Notes under the pieces: generated by a model
The model's input: the letters and a program-made list of their open reading frames with translations, nothing else
What the model was told of the DNA's origin: nothing
Database searches by the model: none
Made by a program: the position numbers and the translations under genes
Shown here: piece after piece, positions 1-10,800 of the stretch
Layout: each line of letters begins with the position of its first letter
How positions within the stretch are numbered: position 1 is the stretch's first letter
DNA from: Pyrrhosoma nymphula
Lineage: Eukaryota > Arthropoda > Insecta > Odonata > Coenagrionidae
NCBI GenBank assembly: GCA_963573305.1
Contig: OY754327.1
Span: 57,032,244-57,096,243, forward strand
Length of the DNA stretch: 64,000 bases
Reading direction: 5' to 3'

Positions 1-117
1 TATGCAAAATGCATGTATTTTGTTGCTACTGGTAGCAGCTTACATTTATTGAACACTCACAGTTTTGATGGAAGTAATAATGATTAGAAATGAAACAAGT
101 CCAAACGACAACTGGTT

Positions 118-322
118 TTTTATTTTTTTTATTTATTTATTTACCACCGAAAACAGCACTTATATTGGCCTTTACATCGGGGTATTAACAATCAACAATG
201 GACAAGCACAAACAACCATGCTCTGGGAAGTGAAAAATCCTCCCCAGGCAGGATTCGAACCCGCGACCTTTGGGTTAGCAGGCAAGGATGTTACCCTGCC
301 ACCACCGAGGCCGAGGTTTGAA
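118..322 (-). repeat. tRNA-derived SINE, family 1, copy 1
   Basis: Read on the minus strand, the element begins at GGCCTCGGTGG. It carries a pol III B-box GGTTCGAATCC (251-261) in a tRNA-like context and ends in an A-rich AAATAAATAAAT tail. The same sequence recurs at 46318-46521. It is a SINE rather than a tRNA gene, because no acceptor stem or full cloverleaf is present and the body continues about 100 bp past the tRNA-like part. Confidence 0.8.
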
Positions 323-325
323 TAG

Positions 326-2040
326 GATAGTAATTCCTTGAAGTTTTCCTCTCGCTACTGCGTTCGAGTATAAGGGTGCTATCCTAGAATATTGAATAAT
401 ATTTGTTATTTTCCTTCTCAATCCAACTATTTTGATCGTTGGGTTGTTTTGCTCCTTTCATATTTTCGCTCCGTCCAAAACTTTTCTTCTTAGACGACCA
501 CCCGTAAGCGTTAGAAACAAAACAACTAAGGGTTCCACATAGCATCGGCGATTTTGCTGCAGCTGCATGTGTTGGGTGGTATTCCCCAACTCAAGATTTC
601 TCTTTGTGTATTTATGATGGTGGATTAGGGTGTTCCTTGGTGTGGCACCACTCAGTCTGGCTCCGCTAAGGTTGAAGGGGGGGACCGAGAAGAGGTAAGA
701 GGGTGAGGAAGTATAATAGCATGCTGTAAGTGGCAAGATTTAGTCGGTACGTTCGTATGTACAGTGAGGACAGCTTTCTAGGAAGTGCCTTCGGTATGTG
801 TCTTGAACATGGGTGTGAGGTAAGGAAAGATTTTGCCGACACGTGTCCTTTTCTGGGCTTTGGGGTGGTGACTGTGGTGCCAGGGTAGAAATGGATGTGG
901 AAAGAAGGAAAAAATCAGCCCCAAACTTTGTCATTTCCCGCTTCCGAACTGAAGCCGAAAGCAAATTTTAGTTAGCTTGACAGGGTTCATTCAGGCCACT
1001 TATTGCAGATCTTGAGAAGAATATTCTACCAAATTCTCAAGTTTAATTTTTTACTGGTAGTAGGAACGTTTTGAATTTTAGTGCCAAATTGCGGTTTCAG
1101 TTAGAGTTGAAAATTCATTAATACATATTACTTGGAAGAGCTTTGTAGCATCTGTATTCCATATTATGTACATACCCACTCACTAAAAGCAAGAATGATA
1201 GTTAAAGTTTTTTTACTACTCATACGAGGGAAAGATTGGATTCGTAATACAATGGAAATTCCAAATCAACTTATAAATGTAAAACTCATACTCTTGCGCA
1301 ATAACTAAGTCATGAAAACAGAAATACTTGCCATGAAAATATATTATATTTAAACAATAAAATATTTATCAGTATAATGACACACCTATACACAAAAAAA
1401 CATCATATACCATCGACAGCGACTGAGACCAGCGGGTACCTGCTACGACCAAGGCCCATGACGCACATCCTCTTGGATTTTTTATTGTTTTACCTAACTC
1501 ACTTGCATTCTCTTTAGTAAAACTCAAGCCACACCTTCCCAACTCCTAATCCTACCAACTCCATTTCTTTCCCCACCCCCCCCTCCCCCCACCACCACAG
1601 CACCATTAGTCCACTGACAAATACCTAGACCCACAACCTCTTCCCCCCGCCCCCCCCCCCCCCTCATTTCCAGAAAAAATTCTATATATAAGCGCACACT
1701 TCAGGCCACTTTTTACCTGAAGATGATGTGTGAACATTGAAACTTAGGTCGTAATAAATTCTTTTAAAAACTTTTAATTGTTGAAAATTGCTTTAAACTC
1801 TTCAACCGTATCTTTTTCCAAAACTTAAAGGATAAATTTAATTATAATTTCCTGGTGCAACATTAATGCCATAATTCTGTTTGTTTTTTCTCGTGTTCAT
1901 GTTATTTGATCTGTATTTTAATATTTTATTAATATTTAATTCTTATTCAACTTTATTAATCACTGTAAGAAGTAATTTGTAAAGTACACCATTGAGGGAA
2001 ATGAATTGTTACATTTTTGCTCAAACGGCTTTGTACCCAG
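326..2040. other. Unassigned DNA with a C-rich tract
   Basis: No coding region recognised. A C-rich low-complexity tract lies at about 1566-1663, including a run of C near 1644-1663. Short open frames on the minus strand (458-964) have no recognisable similarity. The stretch could be the untranslated part of an old retroelement, but nothing shows this directly. Confidence 0.4.
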
Positions 2041-2044
2041 GGTC

Positions 2045-2940
2045 ATCATCATCGGACAACAATCCTAGGATTGGTTTGACGCAGCCCTCCACTCAATTCT
2101 TCTATCTGCCAACCTCTTCATATTGACGTAACTTCTCTCATTTACTTGCTCCAACGCTCCTTGAATCTCAGGCAAGGCCTGCCTTTTCCATTCTTCCCGT
2201 TCACTTTTCCCTCGACGATTGTCCTCATCAGGCCGCCGTGTCTTAAGATGTGGCCTACTAAGTTGTCCCGTTTCCTTTTTAAGGTTTTCAGTAGACATCT
2301 CTTTTCTCCCACTCTTCTTAAGACTTCTTCATTTTTCACTCGGTCGATCCAGGGTAATGTAATAAATCTATTTCTATTTCTAAACTGCTCCCCCTTATCT
2401 TATGCTGTTGTTCAGCAACTTTCCGTATTCCCTCCTCTTTGCTTCTTTCAATGCTTCCATGTTCGACTTCTTCACCCTTCTACCTTTTCAAATCAAACAC
2501 CACCTTTCATCAGCACTAGATTATAGTCTTAATCCACACTCTGAAAGCTGCATGAATTTTAATGCTGTTTCTAAACCTCTGTATGATCATGACATAATCT
2601 ATTTGATACCTCCTTCTGTCTTCTGGTCTGAAAAACTTAAGCCTGTAGTGTTGTCTAAACCAAGTGTTAATAGCAAGTAATTTATGTCTCCGGCAAAATT
2701 CAACTGCCTTCTCACCTTGGTCAATCCTGGACCCAAACTCCCCCATTTTTTCCATTCCTCCCTTCCCTACCACTCCATTTCACTTTAACTATTAGGTTTT
2801 CCTTCCCCAGGACCTCACTAATTATCTCTTCTTTTATTTGCTCTTGCTCACCATCCTCCCTATGGTTACTAGAAGGCATGTACATCTGGACCACAACTAA
2901 GTTCCTTGGCTGAGCTCTTATTTCAACCAATATTCTGTCT
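2045..2940 (-). mobile_element. RTE-type LINE remnant (endonuclease and C-terminus, RT deleted)
   Basis: On the minus strand, 2930-2516 encodes in two frames the APE-type endonuclease seen in craniofacial-development-protein-2-like RTE retrotransposons. Motifs are VVVQMYMPSSNH, GKENLIV, VEFCRRHKLLAINTWF and DRRRYQIDYVMIIQRFRNS. Then 2390-2065 encodes the far C-terminus: NEEVLRRVGEKR, VGHILRHGGLMRTIVEGK, NGKNGKGRP and ADRRIEWRAASNQS. The reverse-transcriptase domain between them is missing and there are frameshifts. A short (GAT)n tail follows at about 2045-2056. Confidence 0.85.
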
Positions 2941-3075
2941 ATATTTAAAATCTAGGGAACTTGAGCTCTACGGCCTCTTGAAGTGACAAGTTATAAAAAT
3001 CTCCAATGGCCGCAATGTTTTCCTCCTCTCTCCCACTGTTTCCTAAAGGGAATGATTGTTTTGAAGGAAGGGCCC

Positions 3076-3905
3076 TTAAAAATTAAAACTTGCAGCCATC
3101 CAGTCACTGCCCATCTGGAAGATTGGGCTGGCCCTGCAAAGCTCGGTCAATATTTGTCTATGGTCAGAGAGACTTCCCTTACCATACCATTGGCCTGTAT
3201 ATTTGAGGCAGTAAGCAGTGGCTCTGGCTTGTCCTTCCACCACTACATGAAGTGGTGGGAGGTCTAGAAGAGTCTCTAGTGCCAGAGTTGGAGCAGTTCT
3301 CTTGGCTCCAGTGATTCCAAGACAGGCCATTCTTTGAATATGGTTGAGTTCTTTTATTGCTCCAGATTGTCGGGCTCTCATCCACCACACTATCGAGCAG
3401 TATGTGAGACTGCGTCTAACCACTGCTGTATAGAGCTAGTGAATTACCTTGGGTCTGAGTCCCCAGGTTTTCCCAAAGGCTCAACGGCATGTCCAAATAG
3501 TTGTAATTGCTTTTTTAATTCTTGAACCAAGTGCTCCTTCCAGTTCAACCTAGAATCCAAGATTTTTCCTAGGTATTTCACTGATGGTGAGAGCCTAAGG
3601 GTCTTTCCTATCAGAGAGGGAAGAGTTAAGAGCCTCTCTTTTCCTCTTTTTAGTGAAAAGCACCAGAAGTCTTATCTGGATTCACCGTTAGCCCTGTGCT
3701 CAGGCACCAGTCCTGAGTTGTATCCAGGGCCCGCTGCACGGGCCCAGAAATTGTGTCCAGATACTTCCCAGAAATGAGGATAACTAGGTCATCTGCATAC
3801 CCTTTTCTATAGAGGCCACCATTGTTCAGCCAAGTGATGAGGCTGTTGACCACCAAGTTCCATGGTAGAGGTGATACCCTCCCTGAGGGTAAGCCCTTGA
3901 TACTG
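3076..3905 (-). mobile_element. Non-LTR retrotransposon RT fragment (R1/LOA-like), decayed
   Basis: The minus strand encodes the second half of a reverse transcriptase: a broken PSGRVSPLPWNLVVNSL block (about 3905-3840), the catalytic KGYADDLVILISGK palm motif, and QRALDTTQDWCLSTGLTVNPDKT (3856-3650). After a frameshift come FGKTWGLRPK, LTYCSIVWW, NHIQRMACLGITGAKRTAP and ALETLLDLPPLHVVVE (to 3076). The order and motifs fit the R1/LOA group of LINEs. Stops and frameshifts make it a fossil. It has no relation to the RTE piece next to it. Confidence 0.82.
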
Positions 3906-4825
3906 CCATCTTCATCTTATGACTTACAATATTCTCCACTTAAGTTTTGGTGGCAATATCAAACAGTGACAAATGGTATCCCTTCTGTACAATAAAAACA
4001 CAAATACAAGCAAGGTTTCTTTTGGTAAAGACCATTATTTCCCAACCCAAAGGATGTCCCGGCCCATAAGACTCACGGTGATTTTTTGGGTTAAAATTTA
4101 GAAAAGAATAAAAATCAACATATGTTAGTGGTAATAATTTATAGGAAGAAAATGCGATTGTTAACTTCCAAAATAGCAACTACATTTAAGTTATTCGTCA
4201 TAGGTTCCTAGAAACAACGGAATGATACAGTGCACCTTTAGCTTGCAGCCGCAATGGAGTCTGATGTAAAAGTAGAGAGTTAGGCCCCTCTGACGGCAAT
4301 CCAAAATTCGATTCATGAAAACAGAGCTTTACCCTACACCTTTAATGCTGGCCAATTTTAGAACCTTTTAAGAGAAAAAATGAGTGCCTTAAGGGGATGA
4401 GAAATAAGGTATGTACATCACATTGCATTAGTATACTCATTTCCTAAAGAACATCACAGTGCATCCTCGGTGACCTCAGTGACATGAGGTACATGGTCAT
4501 TAGCCAGGAAGTTAGAGCAACAGTTCAAGGAAGAGATCACTGAATATTTTGTCAATGGTAAGTGAAATCCTATTGCCCAGGGTAGGAGATCCAGCTTTTA
4601 TACCCATGAAGCAAGGACTTGTTTCTCAGAAAGCTTAAATGTATATAGGCAGATTTCTATAAATTGGGATAAACTTTAAATAGTCTTTGAACTAGACAGC
4701 TTAAATCTCTTCCCACGATTGCCTTACACGAAACCTGTTTTCGGAATATTATTCATCTAAAAAATATCATTGACTGATGGAAAAAAACTGACCAAAAATG
4801 AAACTCACTGCAACTCATAATATAC
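3906..4825. other. Unassigned DNA between LINE and piggyBac remnants
   Basis: No gene or repeat boundary recognised. Only short chance open frames are present. Confidence 0.4.
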
Positions 4826-7584
4826 TTAACCACTTAACGACCAGTTACGTAATATTACGTGCGTTAGTCACCATAACTGAAAGACCACCTCCGTAATATT
4901 ACGTTCTCGTTCTTATTTTTTATATTATCAGCACTAATGAAGTAATTCTTGCATTGTGTTTCTGGCTTATTACTTATTTGCCTTTATCTTTTCAATTATG
5001 TTAATTTTGTACAAATTTAGTGGTAAATCTTTTATATAATTTAGAAACCTAAGCCCTAGATCGCCGTGGATGTCACTTTGCTACATTGCGCCTGAACTTC
5101 TTTCAATATATGGAACTTCATTGAATGAAACACAATACGAATAGCCGTATAATATAAGACCTGAATCAGTGTATTTCGTATATTTCTCTAGCTCGTTGGT
5201 ATTCGATGTTTCGTTTCATTCGGTGGACTTAGTATACCTTGCCAAAAAGTATGCTTTTATATATACCAACGTCTCTCCTGCTTTACGTCTGAGACCTACC
5301 CAAACATTCACGTACGAGTGACAGTCTTGCACACGTATACCTCAAGCTTGGGAACTCTCTCCTGCCTTTGTGATTGCCAGTGACATTTTTCTCTTTATTA
5401 TTTATATTTATTTGAAACTTATCATGGAGTATCTGCCGTGTGATATATTGAGTTCTGCTGAATTTTTGACCTACTTTGGCAATTGGTAAATATTATTCCT
5501 TACTGTCATCTATCAGTTATTATCACAAATTTTCGCAAGGATCTATGGTTACAAATCAAATATCCCTTTCATAGGAAAAGAATGAGCAGTTCAGATTCAG
5601 ACAGTGACTACAAGTACAAGACTAGTGATTCTGATTCATCAACCAGTGACACCAGCTTAGAAGATGATTCTAAAAGTGAGAACTTGGACGATGAACTTAC
5701 TGATGTGAGGCAATGGTGTCCTGTAAGTGACGTTTGTCCTCCAGTCGCTCCTCTTAGGTTTTCTTTCATCGGTTCTCCACCAGTGAATTTTTTTTAGAAG
5801 ATAGGTCTAATATTTTGAGTTACATCAAATTGTTCCTGCACGATAACCTTTTCCAAGTTATTGTAGATGAAACTAACAAGCAGGCAAAAAAATGCAAGGA
5901 TCCTAACTGGGAACCATCATGTATAGATGAAATTTTCTTGTTTATTGGGGTAAATACATTGATGGGAATTTTAAAGAAACCAGTCATTTCTCAGTATTGG
6001 TCCAACAGAAAAATAACAGAAACATCATTTTTTGGCAAAACCATGAAAAGAAGTAGATTTTTGCTATTGAAAAAATGTAGTAATTTCCTTGATTACTTGA
6101 CTTTGATCATCATTCACACCCTAATCCGAAACTGCGTAAAATATGGGCAATACTTGATTTGCAGAACAAAACGTTCCAAGAGTTGTATGTTCCAGATCGC
6201 GATGTAACAATTGATGAAATCCTAATGATTTTCAAAGGTCTATTAGGATGGAAAGAATATATTCCCCTAAAACGGGGAAGGTTTGGAATAAAATCCTTCC
6301 TCCTATGTGAATATAAATCAGGTTACATATGTTATTTTATTATTTACACAGAAAAAGGAACTAATTTCGATCCAGGGTTCAAAGACTCTTCCATATCTAC
6401 ACAAATAAAGATGACAAAGATGCATCTTTACTTGGGAAAAGGGAATTGTGTCACTACATATAAATTTTATAATAGCCAACAGCTTGCCAATATTCTTGTG
6501 AAAAATAAAACGGACACATATGGGACAGTCAAAGCTAGAAGATAAGAAATACCACAATAATTAGCAAGGAAAAAACTAAAGAAAGGGAATATACTCATCT
6601 ATCAGTGGAGGAAGGTACTTGCACTAAGATGGAAGGATAAAAAAGATGTTTATCATCTCTCTACTGTATGTACATTCCACAAATACGAATCCACGAGTAA
6701 AGCGATGGGCATTAGAAGATGAAGAAACGATGAGTATGCCGACTAGTAAAAGCTTACAATTTCACGATGGGTGGGGTGGATCGGTTGAATCAACATTTTT
6801 CTGATTATCCTATCATTAGAAAACGTGGTAAAAGATACTACAACAAAATGTTTTTCCATGTAATTGATTATTCCCTGTGGAATTCATATATTCTTTATCA
6901 GAAATGTGGGGGAAGATTATCAATTTAGACTTCCGAATGCAAATGGTAGAATACATTTTTGAAGAACATGGCCGCGAAGTTTCCACAACTGAAGGCCGGA
7001 GATCAGCACCCGGCCCTTCTCGCACATATAAAAGACACTTTCCGGAATATGTTCCCGTTACAGCAAAAAAGAAGAATAATCCAACTCATGTTAATGTTTT
7101 GTTAGTCTCAGCTAATGTTATGAGCTCAAAGAAAATAGATTCGAAAGGCAAAAGAGTAACAAGACAATCACGATACCAATGTACAGAATGTGACGTTGGT
7201 TTGTGTGTTGCACCCTGCTTCCGGATTTATTATACCCAAAATGAATATTGATTTTTGCTCATATTTATGTGATTAGTCTAATTACTATTTTTCTGTGTTC
7301 TTTGTACACTCTTATGTATATATTTAACTACACTCTGTTTTTTTTCAAATAAACGAATTGTAAGACATGCTAAAAGTCATTTTAAAAGAGTTATTCACCA
7401 TCACCGTAATATTACGAAGCTGGTAACGTGCTGTTCTTCAGCATTAATTTTTTTGCAAAATATAAAGAATTTTAGCAAAATAAATATTGCGATGTGAGTA
7501 GCAAATGAAGGCACATTGATGTATGCAAGAAAAAAATTCGGTATTTTTGGTACGATTTTTGATTTTGAATTTTGAAATGGTTAA
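4826..7584 (+). mobile_element. piggyBac-family DNA transposon, decayed
   Basis: A TTAA at 4826 is followed by TTAACCACTTAACGACC. The palindrome CGTAATATTACG occurs twice near the left end (about 4849 and 4892) and once near the right end (about 7405). On the minus strand the right end TTAACCATTTC at 7584 mirrors the left one. An alternative right end is TTAA 7444-7447. The transposase remnant lies between the ends. The right boundary stops about 50 bp short of the EBP2 polyadenylation signal, so the insertion sits just outside that gene. Confidence 0.7.
5582..7251 (+). pseudogene. piggyBac transposase remnant (DDE_Tnp_1_7)
   Basis: An acidic Ser/Asp-rich N-terminus (MSSSDSDSDYK...) leads into the usual piggyBac order across several frames. 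The blocks are PNWEPSCIDEIFLFIGVNTL and GILKKPVISQYWS (about 5900-6010), TIDEILMIFKGLLGWKEYIP and KRGRFGIK (about 6210-6290), MGGVDRLNQH and YPIIRKRGKRYY (about 6765-6845), and a C-terminal Cys cluster CTECDVGLC..PC ending at 7251. At least three frameshifts or stops interrupt it, so it cannot make an active transposase. Confidence 0.85.
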
Positions 7585-7632
7585 AGAAGGTAGATACCTA
7601 AAAGTACTAAAAAATGTCAGTTTACAAAGATA

Positions 7633-7638
7633 TTTATT
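7633..7638 (-). promoter_or_regulatory. EBP2: EBP2 polyadenylation signal AATAAA
   Basis: A minus-strand AATAAA lies 64 bp downstream of the EBP2 stop codon, in an AT-rich stretch. It is the first canonical signal after the stop and would give a short 3' UTR ending before the piggyBac remnant. Confidence 0.6.
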
Positions 7639-7701
7639 GATAAAACTTTATACAAAAAAATCAGCAGGAAGTCCATCATTTAAACAAAACAAATAGAAAA
7701 C

Positions 7702-7894
7702 TTAATTTCTTCTATTTTTTATCTTCTGCCTCTTACTTTTACCAGGGCGCTTTTGTTGAGGTTTCCCACCAGATTTCTTGGGTCTTTTGTAGTCTGAAAC
7801 ATCAGCAGCACTTTCACGAGTATTGGATTTTTTACCCCTCTTCTTTCCTCCAAAGCCATATTTTGTGTCCTTGTACTTCTTTTTCATTTGGGCT
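7702..7894 (-). CDS. EBP2: EBP2 exon 6 (residues 240-303 and stop)
   Basis: The acceptor is TTTTAG. The first base completes an Arg codon split with exon 5. It encodes YGFGGKKRGKKSNTRES, a short linker and the basic tail QKRPGKSKRQKIKNRRN, then TAA at 7704-7702. This is the nucleolar-targeting type of C-terminus found in the family. Confidence 0.93.
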
Positions 7895-10800
7895 CTAAAA
7901 TAAGATAATAAGACCAATTTAACTACATACCAATGTCTATACTAACTCCAACAGTCTCCTGAGAAATGCATGAGAAACTTCACAAGTGAAATGAGCCACT
8001 AAAACTTAAATTATTCCTTTCAAATGCCTCAGACCCTTAACACGTTCAACGCGGCAAATATTTTGCAAACTGTTGCCAGTGACTAAATTTTTTTTCTCGC
8101 TAATTCTTATGTAAAACACTAAGTTAACATGAGATACGTTAATATTTTTCACTTATTTCATTCAAAATATTGTGCAAAAAAGGATTTTATGAAGGACTTC
8201 ATTTGACGTCCGCCGCTATCGGATAGAACTTTAAAATTATGTTGTGGGTTGCGTTGCAGCCCCTTGAAACTTCAAGCATTTAATTTTTTTTCTTGTCAAG
8301 GTTAAAAACTATTTTCTTTAAATTTTAACGATTAATCCTTGTTATTTCTTGGGGAATATCCCTATAAACATCTACTACACGCTGAAGAAATTTATCAACG
8401 TTCACTGTTCAAGTTACTGCATGCAAAAAACTTCGCATACACTAATATGATTATCGTTCATCATAGCAACATTTCTTCTCGCATCTCTTTCGCATACGTA
8501 TTAATATCTCAGTACTCCTTGTATCACGGTCATAAACAAGCTTTCACATAAAAGTCATATGATGAAGTGTTTTGAATCTTAAAAACTTGACCGTAAATAA
8601 CGAAAAACGGGGACGAAACGTGGAGCACTTTATTGGAGTGAGTCTAGAAAGTCAGATAAATTCATTACGAATATGTGAGTATATATTTTGTTCTTTAGAA
8701 GATTGTGGAGGAAATCTATTTTCAGTGGAGTTGGAAATAGTATGATACAAAATGTACAACAGCCCTCTCTATTCTTTGTCTTTCTCCGTGCTTTACTATC
8801 AATAGTGTTCTGTTATGTCTTTCTTTACGGACCTCAACACCTACTCCACATCTCTGTCCCTAAATCTGAGGAACTTTCTTTCATTCTCCCTTGCCCCGTT
8901 GATCCCGTGCACGATACTTTCTTTCTCTTGCCTACCCCACTTCCCAACCTGCGGCAACCGAAACTTACCACTGTTTCGAAGATCTAGTATTTATTGAAAA
9001 ATATACTGATACCTGAAACACTGCAACTTAAGCCTTCCGTAATGAAAAGAATCTTTTAATTTTCCCAATCACTGAAACTAAGCAAATGGAAATGAATATG
9101 TTCCTTATCCCCCCTCCTCCGGCCCAAAATTACCATAGAATTATATCATACTTCCGAAGTCATGCTTTCATTTCTATTAGATCATATTTCGGATTCTTTT
9201 TTAAGTTAAGTTAAATTGAACTCGCAATGAAACAATAAAAAAATTCAGTAATTGATACCTTCATTTTTATTTTCACTAATGTAATGAGTAAATGAATACG
9301 ATTGAGTTATTTATGTTTACTAAGAGATAGCATTTTTCATAAAACGATATTTAAAAATTTTGAGGCGTAAATTAACGCCTGCCAAAAATGAGAAGGCTAG
9401 GATATGGTTATGCATAATTTCTACCAAATTGAAATTTCGCTGTTTATTGGAAAATGATGTTTACTTTACAAGAGAACATATTTATAATCTGCAGAACATA
9501 TATGGTAGAGTTTTCAGATAAATTTTACAGATTTGAAATTTTAGACACAATAAAAGCAAGTGAAAGTTACATAAATTACATTAAAATTCATTTATATGAA
9601 CAATAATGATGACCGTGACATAAGATTTACATAAATTACATCACAATTAACGTACAATAAAGTTAAATAAAACATAAATTTGACCCTAGTTTTAAAAAAT
9701 GGCAAAGAACCCTCAGATTTAATTTCAAGTATTCACTCTACCCTGACTATATTAGCGTAATTTATCCTTCTTCATTAGCCCAATTTAACATTCTAATACA
9801 TACAATTTCTTTTTGTGTTTAAAACATACAAAATGTATAGACATATGTAACTAAGTATCTATTTATTTACATGATATGCTCTAAAACATTTTGATAGGCA
9901 AAGATAAGGAGTTTCTTCGTAGGCAGGACAAAAATATGTTGTGTCTATTCGTATTCCCTTGGAAGCGCATTATCTACACTTTCTCTGGCTAGTCCGTTTC
10001 TGTCCGGGCTGTTTTGGGATTTGGGATAGGCAAGGGTGGCATCCTACCCCTAACCTTAGGGTACCCCCTCTGATTTACAGTTACAAAGAAGGATGGGGTG
10101 TGGAAACTTCGGAGGGCAGAAAATCGGGAAAATTGTGGATTTTGGAATCTTTGGTAGAAAAATGGAAATACATATAAAACCCTTTCGCTAAGGGGACGAG
10201 GAAAATGTCTTTGCTTTGTCAGTACGGAGCTTTCACTACACTAGGATCTTCTCAAGTACCTATATCCCTAACTTGAGTTAGGGGCCAGAGGGGTGTGGGA
10301 GTGGGCCTTTTTCTCAGCCACCGAGCAGAGATAATCTCCTCCCTTTTCCACTTGGGGTGCCCATTATGGCATGCGGTCGCGGTCAACTATTTTTTTATGC
10401 GATGGTTTTGCTAAAAACATTGTTGCTACAGCCTCGATATTTACTTATATTGAAATGAATTATTTTGGTTTTACAAAGCCTTTACAGCTTTGAAACGAAA
10501 TTCTACTGTTAATATTAAGCTCTCTAGCAACAAAATCGTATCAATGGTTAAATAAATAATTTCGTCATTGTATTTCACACTCGGAAATGATTTTGATAAG
10601 TATTAACGTAAAAAAGTATTATAAAATAAAAATGTCCTTATTCAGGATATTAGCATCATCAGTGTGCGAATCAAAGAATCGGTACATCGAAATTTTCACT
10701 GTGTTAATTCATGAAATGTACTGTCTAAGGAACTCTTTTTTTTGGAAACTTATGCACAGATCACATTCATCACGCACAAATATGTTGATTATGTAAACAT

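Noticed and set aside
241..322. tRNA-like sequence with a B-box
   Set aside because: It is the head of a dispersed SINE (second copy at 46.4 kb). There is no complete cloverleaf, so it is not a tRNA gene.
2146..2680. Plus-strand open frames of 126 and 92 codons
   Set aside because: They lie antisense to the RTE LINE remnant, which explains the openness.
8036..8060. TTAACACGTTCAACGCGG, resembling a piggyBac-type end
   Set aside because: No inverted partner next to a TTAA was found within several kb. It may be a solo end but cannot be supported.
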